Shown one piece after another: positions 25,537 to 35,042 of a stretch of 64,000 bases of DNA; the stretch's first letter is position 1; every line of letters begins with the position of its first letter. Source of the stretch: Hymenobacter lucidus. GTDB lineage: Bacteria > Bacteroidota > Bacteroidia > Cytophagales > Hymenobacteraceae. A model generated the notes under the pieces. It had not been told where the DNA came from. It did no database searches and saw nothing but the letters and a program-made list of their open reading frames with translations. The stretch spans positions 32,799 to 96,798 of the forward strand of contig NZ_JAJADR010000013.1 of the NCBI RefSeq assembly GCF_020447265.1. Direction: 5' to 3'. The position numbers were made by a program, and so were the translations under genes.

Positions 25537-25860
25537 ATGCGCTTCTTCTCCGTTTTCTTTGCTTGTTACCTGGCCCTGCTCGCCTGTCTGCCCTGCGTAG
25601 ACCGTGAGCCGGTGCGCCCGAACAGCTCGCAGACGGTTGTTAACGCCACTTCCCACGATGCTGCGTCCCACGCGGGCGTTGACTGGTGCACGCCGCTGTG
25701 CCAGTGCCACTGCTGCGCGGGCACCTCGCTGCCCACGGCGTTGCGCATCGCCCTGACGGTTCCTCCCAAGGCGTTTAATGCCTCGGGCCGGTATGCATGG
25801 CTCCTTGTCCCGGCCGCCCGGCAGATGCCCGGCAGCATTTGGCAGCCCCCCCAAGCCTAG
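25537..25860 (+). CDS. DUF6660-like small exported protein upstream of czcA
   Basis: A 107-residue protein with a signal peptide and the pattern HAGVDWCTPLCQCHCCAG, a Cys/His cluster typical of the short proteins found just before CzcA/CusA pumps in Bacteroidota. The cluster likely binds a metal in the periplasm. It precedes the pump by 165 bases on the same strand. Function beyond metal binding is unknown. Confidence 0.75.
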   Translation: MRFFSVFFACYLALLACLPCVDREPVRPNSSQTVVNATSHDAASHAGVDWCTPLCQCHCCAGTSLPTALRIALTVPPKAFNASGRYAWLLVPAARQMPGSIWQPPQA

Positions 25861-26025
25861 TTTCCTGTTTTTTGGGTCCCCTGCGGGACTGAGCCCCGGC
25901 ATGGAGTTCAGTCTCGTTGACGCATGCGCACGTTCCGTGCGCTCGCCCCGGACTCCGCCGCCGTTGAGCCCCACTGGGCTCCGGCCGCCCCTTCCCAGGA
26001 TTTCTAGTCTTACCCCCCAGCCGTC

Positions 26026-29000
26026 ATGCTGAATAAGCTGATCTATTTTTCCATACACAACAAGCTCATCATCGGGCTGCTGACCCTGGCGCTCATTGCC
26101 TGGGGCGGCTACTCGCTCTACCGCCTCCCCATCGACGCGGTGCCTGATATCACCAACAACCAGGTCGTAGTCTACACCGTGGCACCTTCGCTGGCCGCCA
26201 ACGACATCGAGCGGCTGGTGTCCTTTCCCATCGAGCAGAGCGTGGCCACGATTCCGGGCGAGGACAACGTGCGCTCCTTTTCCCGCTTTGGCCTCTCGGT
26301 GGTCACCATCGTCTTTGAGGACGGCATTGACATCTACTGGGCCCGCCAGCAGGTAGCCGAGCGGCTGCGCGAGGCCGAAAGCCAGATTCCAGCCGGCGTG
26401 GGCCGCCCGGAAATGTCGCCCGTATCCACTGGCCTGGGTGAAATCTACCAGTACCTGGTGCGCGCCAAGCCCGGCTACGAGAAGAAGTACGACGCCCGCG
26501 AGCTGCGCACGATTCAGGACTGGATTGTGCGGCGCCAGCTGCTGGGTACGCCCGGTGTGGCTGATGTTTCGTCCTTCGGGGGCCTGCTCAAGCAGTACGA
26601 GGTATCGCTCGACCCCGAGCGGCTGCGCTCGCTCAACATCACCGTGGACGAAGTCTACCAGGCCGTCTCGCGCAACAACCAGAACACCGGCGGGGCTTAC
26701 CTCGACAAAAACCCTACAGCCTACGCCATCCGCACCGAAGGGCTGGTCACCACCCCGCAGGACATCGGCAACATCGTGGTGCGCAGCACTGAGAGCGGCC
26801 TGCCCATTCTGGTGCGCGACGTGGCCAACATCCGCCTGGGCTCGGCCGTGCGCTACGGGGCCATGACCCGCAACAACGAGGGCGAAGTAACCGGCGGCAT
26901 CGTGCTCATGCTCAAGGGCGCCAACGCCAACGAAGTCATCAAGGCCGTGAAAGAGCGGATGAAGACGGTGGAAAAGTCCCTGCCCGAAGGCGTGGCCGTA
27001 GATGTGTACCTGGACCGCTCCGACCTGGTGGGCCGGGCCATTCACACCGTCACCAAGAACCTGATTGAGGGCGCGCTGATTGTGATTTTCGTGCTCGTGT
27101 TGTTTCTGGGCAACTTGCGCGCGGGCCTCGTGGTGGCCTCGGTCATTCCGCTGGCCATGCTCTTTGCCATTGCTATGATGCAACTCTTCGGCGTGTCGGG
27201 CAACCTGCTCTCGCTCGGGGCCATCGACTTTGGCCTGGTCGTGGACGGGGCCGTGATTATCGTCGAGGGCATCATTCACCGCCTCCACTCGGGCCACACC
27301 CCGGCGCACGGCAAGGGCGGCCTGCTCACGCAGCGGCAGATGGACGACGAAACCTACCACGCCGCTGCCGGCATCCGCGACTCGGCCGGCTTCCCCGAAG
27401 TCATCATCCTGATTGTGTATCTGCCCCTGCTGGCCCTGGCCGGCATTGAGGGCAAGATGTTCAAGCCGATGGCCCAAACCGTGGCCTTCGCCATCATCGG
27501 GGCCCTGATTCTATCCCTGACCTACGTGCCGATGATGGCCGCGCTGGGGCTAAGCCGCAACACGACCCCTAAGCGCACGTTCTCCGACAAGATGATGAGC
27601 TGGCTGGAAGCCCGCTACCGGCCGATGATCAGCTGGGCGCTGCGCCGCAAGGCCGTGGTGCTGGCCACCTCGGGGGCCCTGCTCGTGGGCACGGTGCTCT
27701 TGTTCCGCACCTTGGGTGGAGAGTTTATACCGCAGCTCTCGGAAGGCGACTTTGCCATCGAGATGCGTACGCTCACGGGCTCGTCGCTGAGCTACACCAT
27801 CGAAAAAGCCAACCAGGCGGGGGGAATCCTGAAAAAACAGTTTCCCGAGGTCAAGGAAGTGGTCGCCAAGATTGGCTCGGCCGAGATTCCCACCGACCCC
27901 ATGCCGGTGGAAGCGGCCGACGTGATGGTGACCCTGAAAGACCCTAAGGAGTGGACTTCGGCCAAAACGCAGCCGGAGCTGGCCGAGAAGATGGCCGAAG
28001 CCCTGAGCGTGATTCCCGGCGTCACCTTCGGCTTTCAGCAGCCCATTCAGATGCGCTTCAACGAGCTCATTTCCGGGGCCAAGCAGGACGTAGTACTCAA
28101 GATTTACGGCGAAGACCTCGACCAGCTGGCCGACTACGCGGCCCGCACGGCCACGCTCGTGCGGCAGGTGCAGGGGGCCGAGGACATTTACGTGGAGCAG
28201 GTCACGGGCCTACCGCAGATTGTGGTCAAGATTGACCGCAACAAGCTGGCCCAGTTCGGCCTGAATGTGGAAGACGTGAACCACACCGTGCAGACGGCCT
28301 TTGCTGGCCAGACAGCCGGACAGGTCTTCGAGCAGGAGCGCCGCTTCGATTTGGTACTGCGCCTGCCCCCGGCCCTGCGCAAGGACATCACCAGTGTGCG
28401 CCAGCTCTTCATCGCCACCCCGCGCGGCGAGCAGATTCCGCTGGAGCAGCTCGCTGACGTGAGTTTGGTGGAAGGCCCCAACCAGATTCAGCGCGACGAC
28501 GCCAAGCGTCGCATTACGGTGGCCTTCAACGTACGCGGCCGCGACGTGGAAAGCGTGGTAGAAGAGCTGCAGGGCAAAGTAGACCAGCAGCTCAAGCTGG
28601 CACCCGGCTACTACACCACCTACGGCGGGCAGTTCGAGAACCTGCGCGAGGCCTCGCAGCGCCTAAGCATCGCCGTACCGGTGGCGTTGCTGCTGATTTT
28701 CGCCCTGCTCTTCTTCACCTTCCGCTCCCTGCTGCAGGCCACGATGATTTTCACGGCCATTCCGCTCTCGGCCATCGGCGGAGTGCTCTCGCTCTGGCTG
28801 CGCGACATGCCCTTCAGCATCTCGGCCGGCGTAGGCTTTATTGCCCTCTTCGGCGTGGCTGTGCTCAACGGAGTAGTACTTATCGGCTACTTCAACCAAC
28901 TCAAAAAAGAAGGCGTGACGGACTTAACAGAACGGATTCTGCAGGGCACGGCCACCCGGCTACGCCCCGTGCTGATGACGGCCACGGTGGCCTCGCTCGG

Positions 29001-30504
29001 CTTTCTGCCCATGGCCCTGGCCACCTCGGCGGGGGCCGAAGTGCAGCGCCCCCTGGCGACCGTTGTCATCGGGGGCCTGGTGACAGCTACGCTGCTCACC
29101 TTGCTGGTGCTGCCTATTCTCTATGCCCTAGTGGAAAGCCGGGCAACGAAAACGGCCGATGACGAAGAGGAAATGCACGATGACGCCCCCACGGGCGCAG
29201 CGGGCACGACGCCAACTTCTCCCGTGGTAGCGGGGGCCCTTGCTCTGTTGCTGCTGGCTTTGCCCTTCACGGGCCGTGCTCAGCAGCCGCAGCTTTCCGT
29301 GGGCGGGACGCCGTTTACGGCCCAGCAGGCCGTCACGCAGGCCCTGCAAGCCAACGGCACCGTGCAGGTGGCCCAACGCTCGCTCGAAGCCCAGCAGGCC
29401 CTGCGCCGCACGGCCACTGACCTGGGCCGCACCACCATCGGCGTGACTTACGGGCAGTACAACACCTACCGCAAGGACAACCAGTTCAACCTCAGCCAGA
29501 CCTTCTCGTTGCCGGGCGTGTACCGCAGCCAGGCCCGGCTGCTGGATGCGCAGGTGGGCGGGCAGCAGTTTCAGCTGGCCCAGGTGCAAGCCGACCTGCG
29601 CCGGCAGGTGCGCCTGAGCTACGAGCAGGCCGTCTACGCCCGGCACCGCCTCAAGGTGCTGCGCGGGCAGGACAGCCTCTACACCGAGTTTTTGCGGGCC
29701 GCGAACCTGCGCTTCAAAACCGGGGAGGTGGCCCGGCTGGAGCCGGCCACGGCCCTGGTGCAGCAGGGTGAAACCCAAGCCCTGATTCGGCAAGCCCGCA
29801 CGGGCTACCAGGTGGCCCAGCGCCAGCTACAGGCCCTGCTGCAACAGGCGCAGGTAGTGGACGTGGCAGACAGTCTGCTGCGTCCCCTGGAACCCGTGGT
29901 GCTGCCTGCCCTGGGCGACACGGCCCGCCTGGCCCAGAACCCGGACGCCCAGGTCCTGCGCCAGCTTATTGCCCAGCGCCAGGCGGCTACCCGCGCCGAG
30001 CAGGCCCAGGGTTTGCCTAACATCACGCTCGGTTACTTTAACCAGTCCCTGATTGGCCCACAGACCATCGGCGGGGTGGGCGGCGATGAGCGCTACTACT
30101 CGGGCAGTGACCGGTTTCAGGGCGTGCAGGGCTCCGTGGGCATTCCCATCCTGCGCGGCCCGCAGAAAAGCCGGGTGCAGGCCGCCCGCCTGCAGGAGCA
30201 GGTGGCCACGGCCTCGTACCGGCGGCAGCTGGCCGAGCTGGCCGGCCGGCAGGACGAGCTGGTGGCTCGCCACGCTGAGCAGCAGCAGCGCCTGAGATTC
30301 TACCAGCAAACGGCCCTGCCCCAGGCCGACGTGATTGTGCGCCTGAGCACCCGGGCCTTCAAGGCCGGAGAAACCGGCTACAGTGAGTATCTGCTCAACC
30401 TGGAACGGGCCCTAGGCTTGCGCACGGCGTACTTGGAAGTACTGCTGGAGCATAACCAGACCGTCATTGAGCTGGACTACCTGCTGGGTAGCACAGCCCA
30501 ATAA
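26026..30504 (+). CDS. czcA: CzcA/CusA heavy-metal RND pump fused to TolC-like channel
   Basis: A 1492-residue fusion. Residues 1-~1050 are an HME-RND pump: PIDAVPDITNNQVVVYT near the start, IDFGLVVDGAVIIVEG in TM4 (~400) with the proton-relay Asp, and 12 membrane helices. A charged linker and a hydrophobic stretch (VVAGALALLLLALPFTG, ~1067-1083) lead to a TolC-family outer-membrane factor (~1090-1492). The hydrophobic stretch looks like the signal peptide of the once separate channel. With the next gene, the adaptor, it makes a complete envelope-spanning pump for Zn, Co, Cd or Cu. The ion cannot be fixed from sequence. Confidence 0.93.
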   Translation: MLNKLIYFSIHNKLIIGLLTLALIAWGGYSLYRLPIDAVPDITNNQVVVYTVAPSLAANDIERLVSFPIEQSVATIPGEDNVRSFSRFGLSVVTIVFEDGIDIYWARQQVAERLREAESQIPAGVGRPEMSPVSTGLGEIYQYLVRAKPGYEKKYDARELRTIQDWIVRRQLLGTPGVADVSSFGGLLKQYEVSLDPERLRSLNITVDEVYQAVSRNNQNTGGAYLDKNPTAYAIRTEGLVTTPQDIGNIVVRSTESGLPILVRDVANIRLGSAVRYGAMTRNNEGEVTGGIVLMLKGANANEVIKAVKERMKTVEKSLPEGVAVDVYLDRSDLVGRAIHTVTKNLIEGALIVIFVLVLFLGNLRAGLVVASVIPLAMLFAIAMMQLFGVSGNLLSLGAIDFGLVVDGAVIIVEGIIHRLHSGHTPAHGKGGLLTQRQMDDETYHAAAGIRDSAGFPEVIILIVYLPLLALAGIEGKMFKPMAQTVAFAIIGALILSLTYVPMMAALGLSRNTTPKRTFSDKMMSWLEARYRPMISWALRRKAVVLATSGALLVGTVLLFRTLGGEFIPQLSEGDFAIEMRTLTGSSLSYTIEKANQAGGILKKQFPEVKEVVAKIGSAEIPTDPMPVEAADVMVTLKDPKEWTSAKTQPELAEKMAEALSVIPGVTFGFQQPIQMRFNELISGAKQDVVLKIYGEDLDQLADYAARTATLVRQVQGAEDIYVEQVTGLPQIVVKIDRNKLAQFGLNVEDVNHTVQTAFAGQTAGQVFEQERRFDLVLRLPPALRKDITSVRQLFIATPRGEQIPLEQLADVSLVEGPNQIQRDDAKRRITVAFNVRGRDVESVVEELQGKVDQQLKLAPGYYTTYGGQFENLREASQRLSIAVPVALLLIFALLFFTFRSLLQATMIFTAIPLSAIGGVLSLWLRDMPFSISAGVGFIALFGVAVLNGVVLIGYFNQLKKEGVTDLTERILQGTATRLRPVLMTATVASLGFLPMALATSAGAEVQRPLATVVIGGLVTATLLTLLVLPILYALVESRATKTADDEEEMHDDAPTGAAGTTPTSPVVAGALALLLLALPFTGRAQQPQLSVGGTPFTAQQAVTQALQANGTVQVAQRSLEAQQALRRTATDLGRTTIGVTYGQYNTYRKDNQFNLSQTFSLPGVYRSQARLLDAQVGGQQFQLAQVQADLRRQVRLSYEQAVYARHRLKVLRGQDSLYTEFLRAANLRFKTGEVARLEPATALVQQGETQALIRQARTGYQVAQRQLQALLQQAQVVDVADSLLRPLEPVVLPALGDTARLAQNPDAQVLRQLIAQRQAATRAEQAQGLPNITLGYFNQSLIGPQTIGGVGGDERYYSGSDRFQGVQGSVGIPILRGPQKSRVQAARLQEQVATASYRRQLAELAGRQDELVARHAEQQQRLRFYQQTALPQADVIVRLSTRAFKAGETGYSEYLLNLERALGLRTAYLEVLLEHNQTVIELDYLLGSTAQ

Positions 30505-30538
30505 CCCTCTTTTTTTCTTGATTTCCTGAATTTCCTCC

Positions 30539-31738
30539 ATGAAGAATATTGCATTTCTGGCGCTGTTTAGCCTGGCCCTGGCCAGCTGCGGCACCGATAA
30601 GAAAGAAGGCGCGGCTCCGCAGGCCTCTACCGAAGCTCCCGCCGGTGCGGCGGTCGAAGGCGCAGAAGAGACGGCCGAAGCGGAGCCCACCGAAACCACC
30701 CTTTCGCCCGAAGAGCAGCGCACGGCCGGCATCCGCCTGGGCAAGGTGCAGGACCGGGTGCTTAGCGGCGGGATCAAGGTCAACGGTACGCTGGACGCGC
30801 CGCCCGAAAACGCGGTGACCGTCAGCGCCCTGCTCGGCGGCATTGTGGAGCGCACCACCCTGCTGCAGGGCTCGCAGGTACGGGCCGGGCAGGTGCTGGC
30901 CACCATCCGCAACCCCGAGTTTCTGGACTTGCAGCAGAAGTATCTGGAAACAAGCAGCCAGCTCGAATATGCCCGATCCGAGTATGCGCGGCAGGAAGAG
31001 CTCTACCGGCAGGAAGTGGCCCCGCAGAAAAACTACCAGCGGGCCCGCGCCGAGTACCGGGCTCTGCAGGCCCAGGTGGCGGCCCAGGCTGCGCGCCTGC
31101 GTCTGGCCGGCCTGCCCGTGGGCGGCAAGCTCACGACCACAGCCCCGGTGAAGGCCCCGCGCGGCGGCTTCCTGAAAACGGTGAATGCCAGCGCCGGCCA
31201 GAGCGTGACGGCGACCGACGTGCTGTTTGAAATCATCGACCCCGGCCACCTGGATGTGGTGCTCAACGTGTTTGAGAAGGACGCGCCCCAGCTGCGCAAC
31301 GGGCAGGTGGTGCGCTACACCCTGGCCAATGACTCGGCCGGGGCCGACCACCAGGCCAAAATCTACCTTATCGGCCGCACGGTGGGCGAAGACCGCACCG
31401 TGCGCGTGTACGCCCACCTGCGCCACGAGGACGCCAGCCGCCTGCCCGGCACCTACGTGCGGGCCGTCATCGAAACCAATTCGGCTACCGTGCCGGCGCT
31501 GCCTGACAAGGCCCTGGTGCAGTTTGGGGGCAAAGACTACATTTTCGTGGCCGCCGGCAAGCCCACGGCGAAGGGCGAAACCAGCTACCGCATGGTGGCC
31601 GTGGAAACCGGTGTGAGCGAAAACGGCTACACCCAAGTTACGCTGCCGGAAGGGGAGACGGCGGCAAGTGCCGCCATTGTTACCGAAGGCGCGTATTCCC
31701 TGCTGGCCAAGCTAAAAAACGCCGAAGAGGAAGAATAG
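30539..31738 (+). CDS. czcB: RND periplasmic adaptor (CzcB/CusB family)
   Basis: A 399-residue lipoprotein adaptor (lipobox LASCGT, Cys ~17). It has the usual halves of a barrel-sandwich domain (VSALLGGIVERTTLLQGSQVRAGQVLATI and the later APRGGFLKTVNASAGQSV) around an alpha-hairpin, then beta-barrel and membrane-proximal domains. Adaptors of this family link the inner-membrane pump to the outer channel. It begins 34 bases after czcA. No C-terminal His-rich tail is present. Translation ends in EEEE. Confidence 0.92.
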   Translation: MKNIAFLALFSLALASCGTDKKEGAAPQASTEAPAGAAVEGAEETAEAEPTETTLSPEEQRTAGIRLGKVQDRVLSGGIKVNGTLDAPPENAVTVSALLGGIVERTTLLQGSQVRAGQVLATIRNPEFLDLQQKYLETSSQLEYARSEYARQEELYRQEVAPQKNYQRARAEYRALQAQVAAQAARLRLAGLPVGGKLTTTAPVKAPRGGFLKTVNASAGQSVTATDVLFEIIDPGHLDVVLNVFEKDAPQLRNGQVVRYTLANDSAGADHQAKIYLIGRTVGEDRTVRVYAHLRHEDASRLPGTYVRAVIETNSATVPALPDKALVQFGGKDYIFVAAGKPTAKGETSYRMVAVETGVSENGYTQVTLPEGETAASAAIVTEGAYSLLAKLKNAEEEE

Positions 31739-31775
31739 CTTTTCCCAAGGCTGCTGTCGCGTTATCCCCATCTGT

Positions 31776-32105
31776 ATGCTCTTCCTGAAACCACTAGCCG
31801 TATTCTTTTTGGCGGGCCTCTGCGAAATCGGGGGCGGCTACCTGATGTGGCAGTGGCTCAAGTTTGGGCGACCGGGGTGGACGGGGCTGCTGGGAGCGCT
31901 GTTGCTGGCCCTCTACGGCTGGGTAGCCACCTGGCAGCCGACTTCGTTTGGCAAAACCTACGCCGTGTACGGGGCCGTTTTCATTGTCATGTCCATTGCC
32001 TGGGCCGCCTACTTCGACGGTTTCCGGCCCGACCGGTATGATGTGTTTGGTGGGACCATTATCCTGCTGGGCATTGCCGTGGTACTTTTCTGGCCCCGCC
32101 CGTAA
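31776..32105 (+). CDS. ynfA: YnfA family small membrane protein
   Basis: A 109-residue protein with four helices and the YnfA/UPF0060 pattern: CEIGGGYLMWQWL, GRVYAVYGAVFI-like KTYAVYGAVFIV, AYFDGFRPDRYDVFGG. Family members are small drug- or metal-linked membrane proteins of the SMR type. It sits inside the czc operon and may contribute to cation or drug export. Confidence 0.9.
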   Translation: MLFLKPLAVFFLAGLCEIGGGYLMWQWLKFGRPGWTGLLGALLLALYGWVATWQPTSFGKTYAVYGAVFIVMSIAWAAYFDGFRPDRYDVFGGTIILLGIAVVLFWPRP

Positions 32106-32114
32106 TCACTGCCC

Positions 32115-32726
32115 ATGCTTCAACTGCTCACCGGTGCCTTACTGCTCAGCCTGCTCCACGCCGCGATTCCCAACCACTGGGCGCCGGTACTGGCCGTGGC
32201 GCGGGCTGAGCGCTGGCCCCTGCGGCGGGCAGTGGGCGTGACGCTGGTGGCCGGCCTGGCCCACGTGCTGAGCACGGTGCTGCTGGGCCTGGGGCTGGGC
32301 CTGCTGGGCTGGCGCCTGTCGGCGGCCTTCTCGCAGTTTGCCGGCGTCGCGGCCCCGGCCCTGCTAGTAGTTATCGGCCTACTCTACGCCTTTTCCGGGG
32401 CGGGCCATACCCATCCCGACCCGGAACCCGTACCCGTACGGCCGCGGGGCCGGGTAGTGCTGGGGCTGGCGGCGACGATGTTTCTGGCCCCCTGCCTGGA
32501 AATTCAGACGTTTTTTCTCACCGCCGGCACGCGCGGTCCGCTGGCTCTGGCCCTGGTCATGGGCACCTATCTGGTGGTGTCCGTGGGGGCCATGAGCACG
32601 CTGGTCGCCGTGGCCCACACCGGCCTGCGCCGCCTAAACCTGACGGGCCTGGCCCGCCACGAGCGCCGCTTCACCGGGGCGGTACTCGTGCTGGTGGGCG
32701 TGGCCGGCTTTTTCGTAGACTGGTAG
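32115..32726 (+). CDS. RcnA/NicO-like membrane permease
   Basis: A 203-residue protein with six hydrophobic helices. SLLHAAIPNHWAPVLAVA resembles the HxxxPxH motif of RcnA/NicO nickel-cobalt exporters, and a GLAHVLSTVLLGL segment matches the second helix. The C-terminal half has FLAPCLEIQTFF. It starts 10 bases after ynfA. A short version of a Ni/Co exporter or a TauE/UreH-like relative fits best; the ion is unknown. Confidence 0.7.
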   Translation: MLQLLTGALLLSLLHAAIPNHWAPVLAVARAERWPLRRAVGVTLVAGLAHVLSTVLLGLGLGLLGWRLSAAFSQFAGVAAPALLVVIGLLYAFSGAGHTHPDPEPVPVRPRGRVVLGLAATMFLAPCLEIQTFFLTAGTRGPLALALVMGTYLVVSVGAMSTLVAVAHTGLRRLNLTGLARHERRFTGAVLVLVGVAGFFVDW

Positions 32727-32774
32727 CCCAGGGCTGCGCCTGCCTACTTCTTTCACGTTACTATCTCTTTTCCA

Positions 32775-35042
32775 ATGCCTGACCCAACCTCCCCCAACAC
32801 CGACGAAGAGCTCAACACGGCCAAGCAGGTCAAGCTCGAAAACGTGGGCGCCATCAGCCGCGACCAGCTCACGCCCGAAGCGGCTGCCGAGCCCGAGGGC
32901 CACGACGTGCCCGGCCACGACCACGCTGAACACGATCACACGGGCCATAACCACCTGGCGGGTAAGAAGGTGGTGGATCTGGGCGGAAAAGGAACCGACG
33001 AGCACGCCGGCCACGACCACGGCAGCGGCGACGACCACGACCACGGCCCGGCGGGCGACAATCCCTACCTCTGGCCCGGCGTGAGCCTGGCGCTGCTGCT
33101 CTCGGGCATCGCGCTGGACTACTACCAGGTGGGCTTCTTTACGGGCTACGTGCGTCTGGCCTGGTACGGCGTCGCCTTTTTGCTGGTGGGCTGGAAAGTC
33201 ATCCGCTCGGCGGTGCAGAGCATTCCCAGCGGGAACATTTTCAACGAGTTCCTACTCATGAGCATCGCCACGCTCGGCGCATTTGCCATCGGCGAGTACC
33301 CGGAAGGGGTGGCCGTGATGCTGTTCTATACTGTGGGCGAGCTGTTTCAGGACGCGGCCGTGAACCGGGCTAAGCGCAGCATCAAGGCCCTGCTGGAAAT
33401 CCAGGCCACCGAGGTCACCGTCCTCCGCAACGGGCAGACCGTGGTGCTCGACCCCAAGGAAGTGGTGGTCGGCGATACCATTGAGGTAAAGCCCGGCGAG
33501 AAGGTGGCGCTCGACGGTACGCTCAGCAAAGGCCCGGCCTCCTTTAACACGTCTGCCCTCACTGGCGAGTCGGTGCCCCAAACCAAGCAAACCGGCGAGC
33601 CGGTGCTGGCGGGCATGGTCAACCTGGAAAACCTGATTCAGGTGGCCGTGACGGCCAATTACAAGGACACCAAGCTGGCCAAGATTCTGGCCATGGTGCA
33701 GGACGCGGTGGGCCGCAAGGCCAAAACCCAGCAGTTCATCACCAAGTTTGCCAAGGTCTACACGCCTATCGTCGTCCTGCTGGCCGTGCTGCTGGTGGCG
33801 GTGCCCTACTTCGTGGTTGACGACTACGTGTTCCGCACCTGGCTCTACCGAGCCCTGGTATTCCTGGTCATTTCCTGCCCCTGCGCGCTGGTCATCAGCA
33901 TCCCGCTGGGCTACTTCGGCGGCATCGGCGCGGCCTCGAAAGCGGGCATCCTCTTCAAGGGCTCCAACTTTCTCGACGTCATGCGCGAACTCGATACCGT
34001 GGTGATGGATAAGACCGGTACCATGACGCAGGGCGTATTTGCCGTGCAGCAGGTGCAGCCCGCGCCGGGCCTGGAGGCCGCGCAGCTGCTGCGGCTGGTC
34101 GGGGCGCTGGAAACCAAATCCACCCACCCCATTGCCAAAGCCGTGGTGCTCCACGTGGGCGCCGCCGCCCAGGGAGTGCCGGTGGACAACGTCGAGGAAA
34201 TTAGCGGCCACGGCCTGCGCGGCAAGGTGGACGGCCGCGACGTGCTGGCCGGCAACACCAAGCTGCTCACCAAGTTCAACGTGGCCTACCCGGCCGAAGT
34301 CGACCAAATCCTGGACAGCATCGTGGTGGCGGCCGTGGATGGCCAATACGCCGGCTACCTGACCGTGGCCGATGCGCCCAAGGAGGACGCCGCCCGCACC
34401 GTGCAGGAGCTGCGCGCCGACGGCATCACCAAAATCGTGATGCTCTCCGGCGACAAGGACAGCATCGTGCAGCGCGTGGCCAAGGAGCTCGGCATTGACG
34501 AGGCCCACGGCGGGTTGCTGCCCGAAGACAAGGCCCGCTACGTACAGCAGTACAAGGATGCGGGCCGCAAGCTGGCCTTCGTGGGCGACGGCGTCAATGA
34601 TGCCCCCGTGGTGGCGCTGGCCGACGTGGGCATTGCCATGGGCGGGCTGGGATCGGACGCCACCATCGAAACGGCTGACGTGGTCATTCAAACCGACCAC
34701 CCCAGCAAGATTGCCACCGCCCGCCGCATAGCCCGCGCCACGCACCGCGTGGTGTGGCAGAACATCTGGCTGGCCTTTATCGTGAAGGGCATCGTGCTGG
34801 CCCTCGGCGCCGGCGGTCTGGCCACGATGTGGGAAGCCGTGTTTGCCGACGTGGGCGTGGCCCTGCTGGCCATTCTCAACGCCGTGCGCATTCAGCGCAT
34901 GGACTACGCCACGCCCGGCACGGGCGGCACGTTGCCAGCCGGCCCCGGCAACTCGCCGACCAAAGAAACCCTGTCGGTGGTTGAGCGCATGCCCAGCGAG
35001 CTGCGCGAAGGCCCCCACCACCACAACGGAAATCTGTCGTGA
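32775..35042 (+). CDS. P1B-type heavy-metal ATPase with His-rich N-terminus
   Basis: A 755-residue Zn/Cd/Pb-exporting ATPase. In place of an N-terminal HMA domain, residues ~35-95 carry a His/Asp-rich stretch (GHDHAEHDHTGHNH, HAGHDHGSGDDHDHG). TGES (~263), the metal-binding CPC (~366, ISCPCALVIS), DKTGT (~413, phosphorylation site), HP (~450) and GDGVNDAP (~604) are all present. The CPCALVISIP context fits the Zn/Cd group more than the Cu group. Its stop overlaps the next gene's GTG start. It backs up the RND pump from the cytosolic side. Confidence 0.93.
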   Translation: MPDPTSPNTDEELNTAKQVKLENVGAISRDQLTPEAAAEPEGHDVPGHDHAEHDHTGHNHLAGKKVVDLGGKGTDEHAGHDHGSGDDHDHGPAGDNPYLWPGVSLALLLSGIALDYYQVGFFTGYVRLAWYGVAFLLVGWKVIRSAVQSIPSGNIFNEFLLMSIATLGAFAIGEYPEGVAVMLFYTVGELFQDAAVNRAKRSIKALLEIQATEVTVLRNGQTVVLDPKEVVVGDTIEVKPGEKVALDGTLSKGPASFNTSALTGESVPQTKQTGEPVLAGMVNLENLIQVAVTANYKDTKLAKILAMVQDAVGRKAKTQQFITKFAKVYTPIVVLLAVLLVAVPYFVVDDYVFRTWLYRALVFLVISCPCALVISIPLGYFGGIGAASKAGILFKGSNFLDVMRELDTVVMDKTGTMTQGVFAVQQVQPAPGLEAAQLLRLVGALETKSTHPIAKAVVLHVGAAAQGVPVDNVEEISGHGLRGKVDGRDVLAGNTKLLTKFNVAYPAEVDQILDSIVVAAVDGQYAGYLTVADAPKEDAARTVQELRADGITKIVMLSGDKDSIVQRVAKELGIDEAHGGLLPEDKARYVQQYKDAGRKLAFVGDGVNDAPVVALADVGIAMGGLGSDATIETADVVIQTDHPSKIATARRIARATHRVVWQNIWLAFIVKGIVLALGAGGLATMWEAVFADVGVALLAILNAVRIQRMDYATPGTGGTLPAGPGNSPTKETLSVVERMPSELREGPHHHNGNLS

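Noticed and set aside
25525..27477. 650-codon antisense frame over the DUF6660 and czcA region
   Set aside because: It overlaps two clear genes, has no family features and is Gly/His/Gln biased in the manner of shadow frames.
33252..35024. 590-codon antisense frame over the P-type ATPase
   Set aside because: Shadow frame; the plus strand carries CPC, DKTGT and GDGVND motifs.
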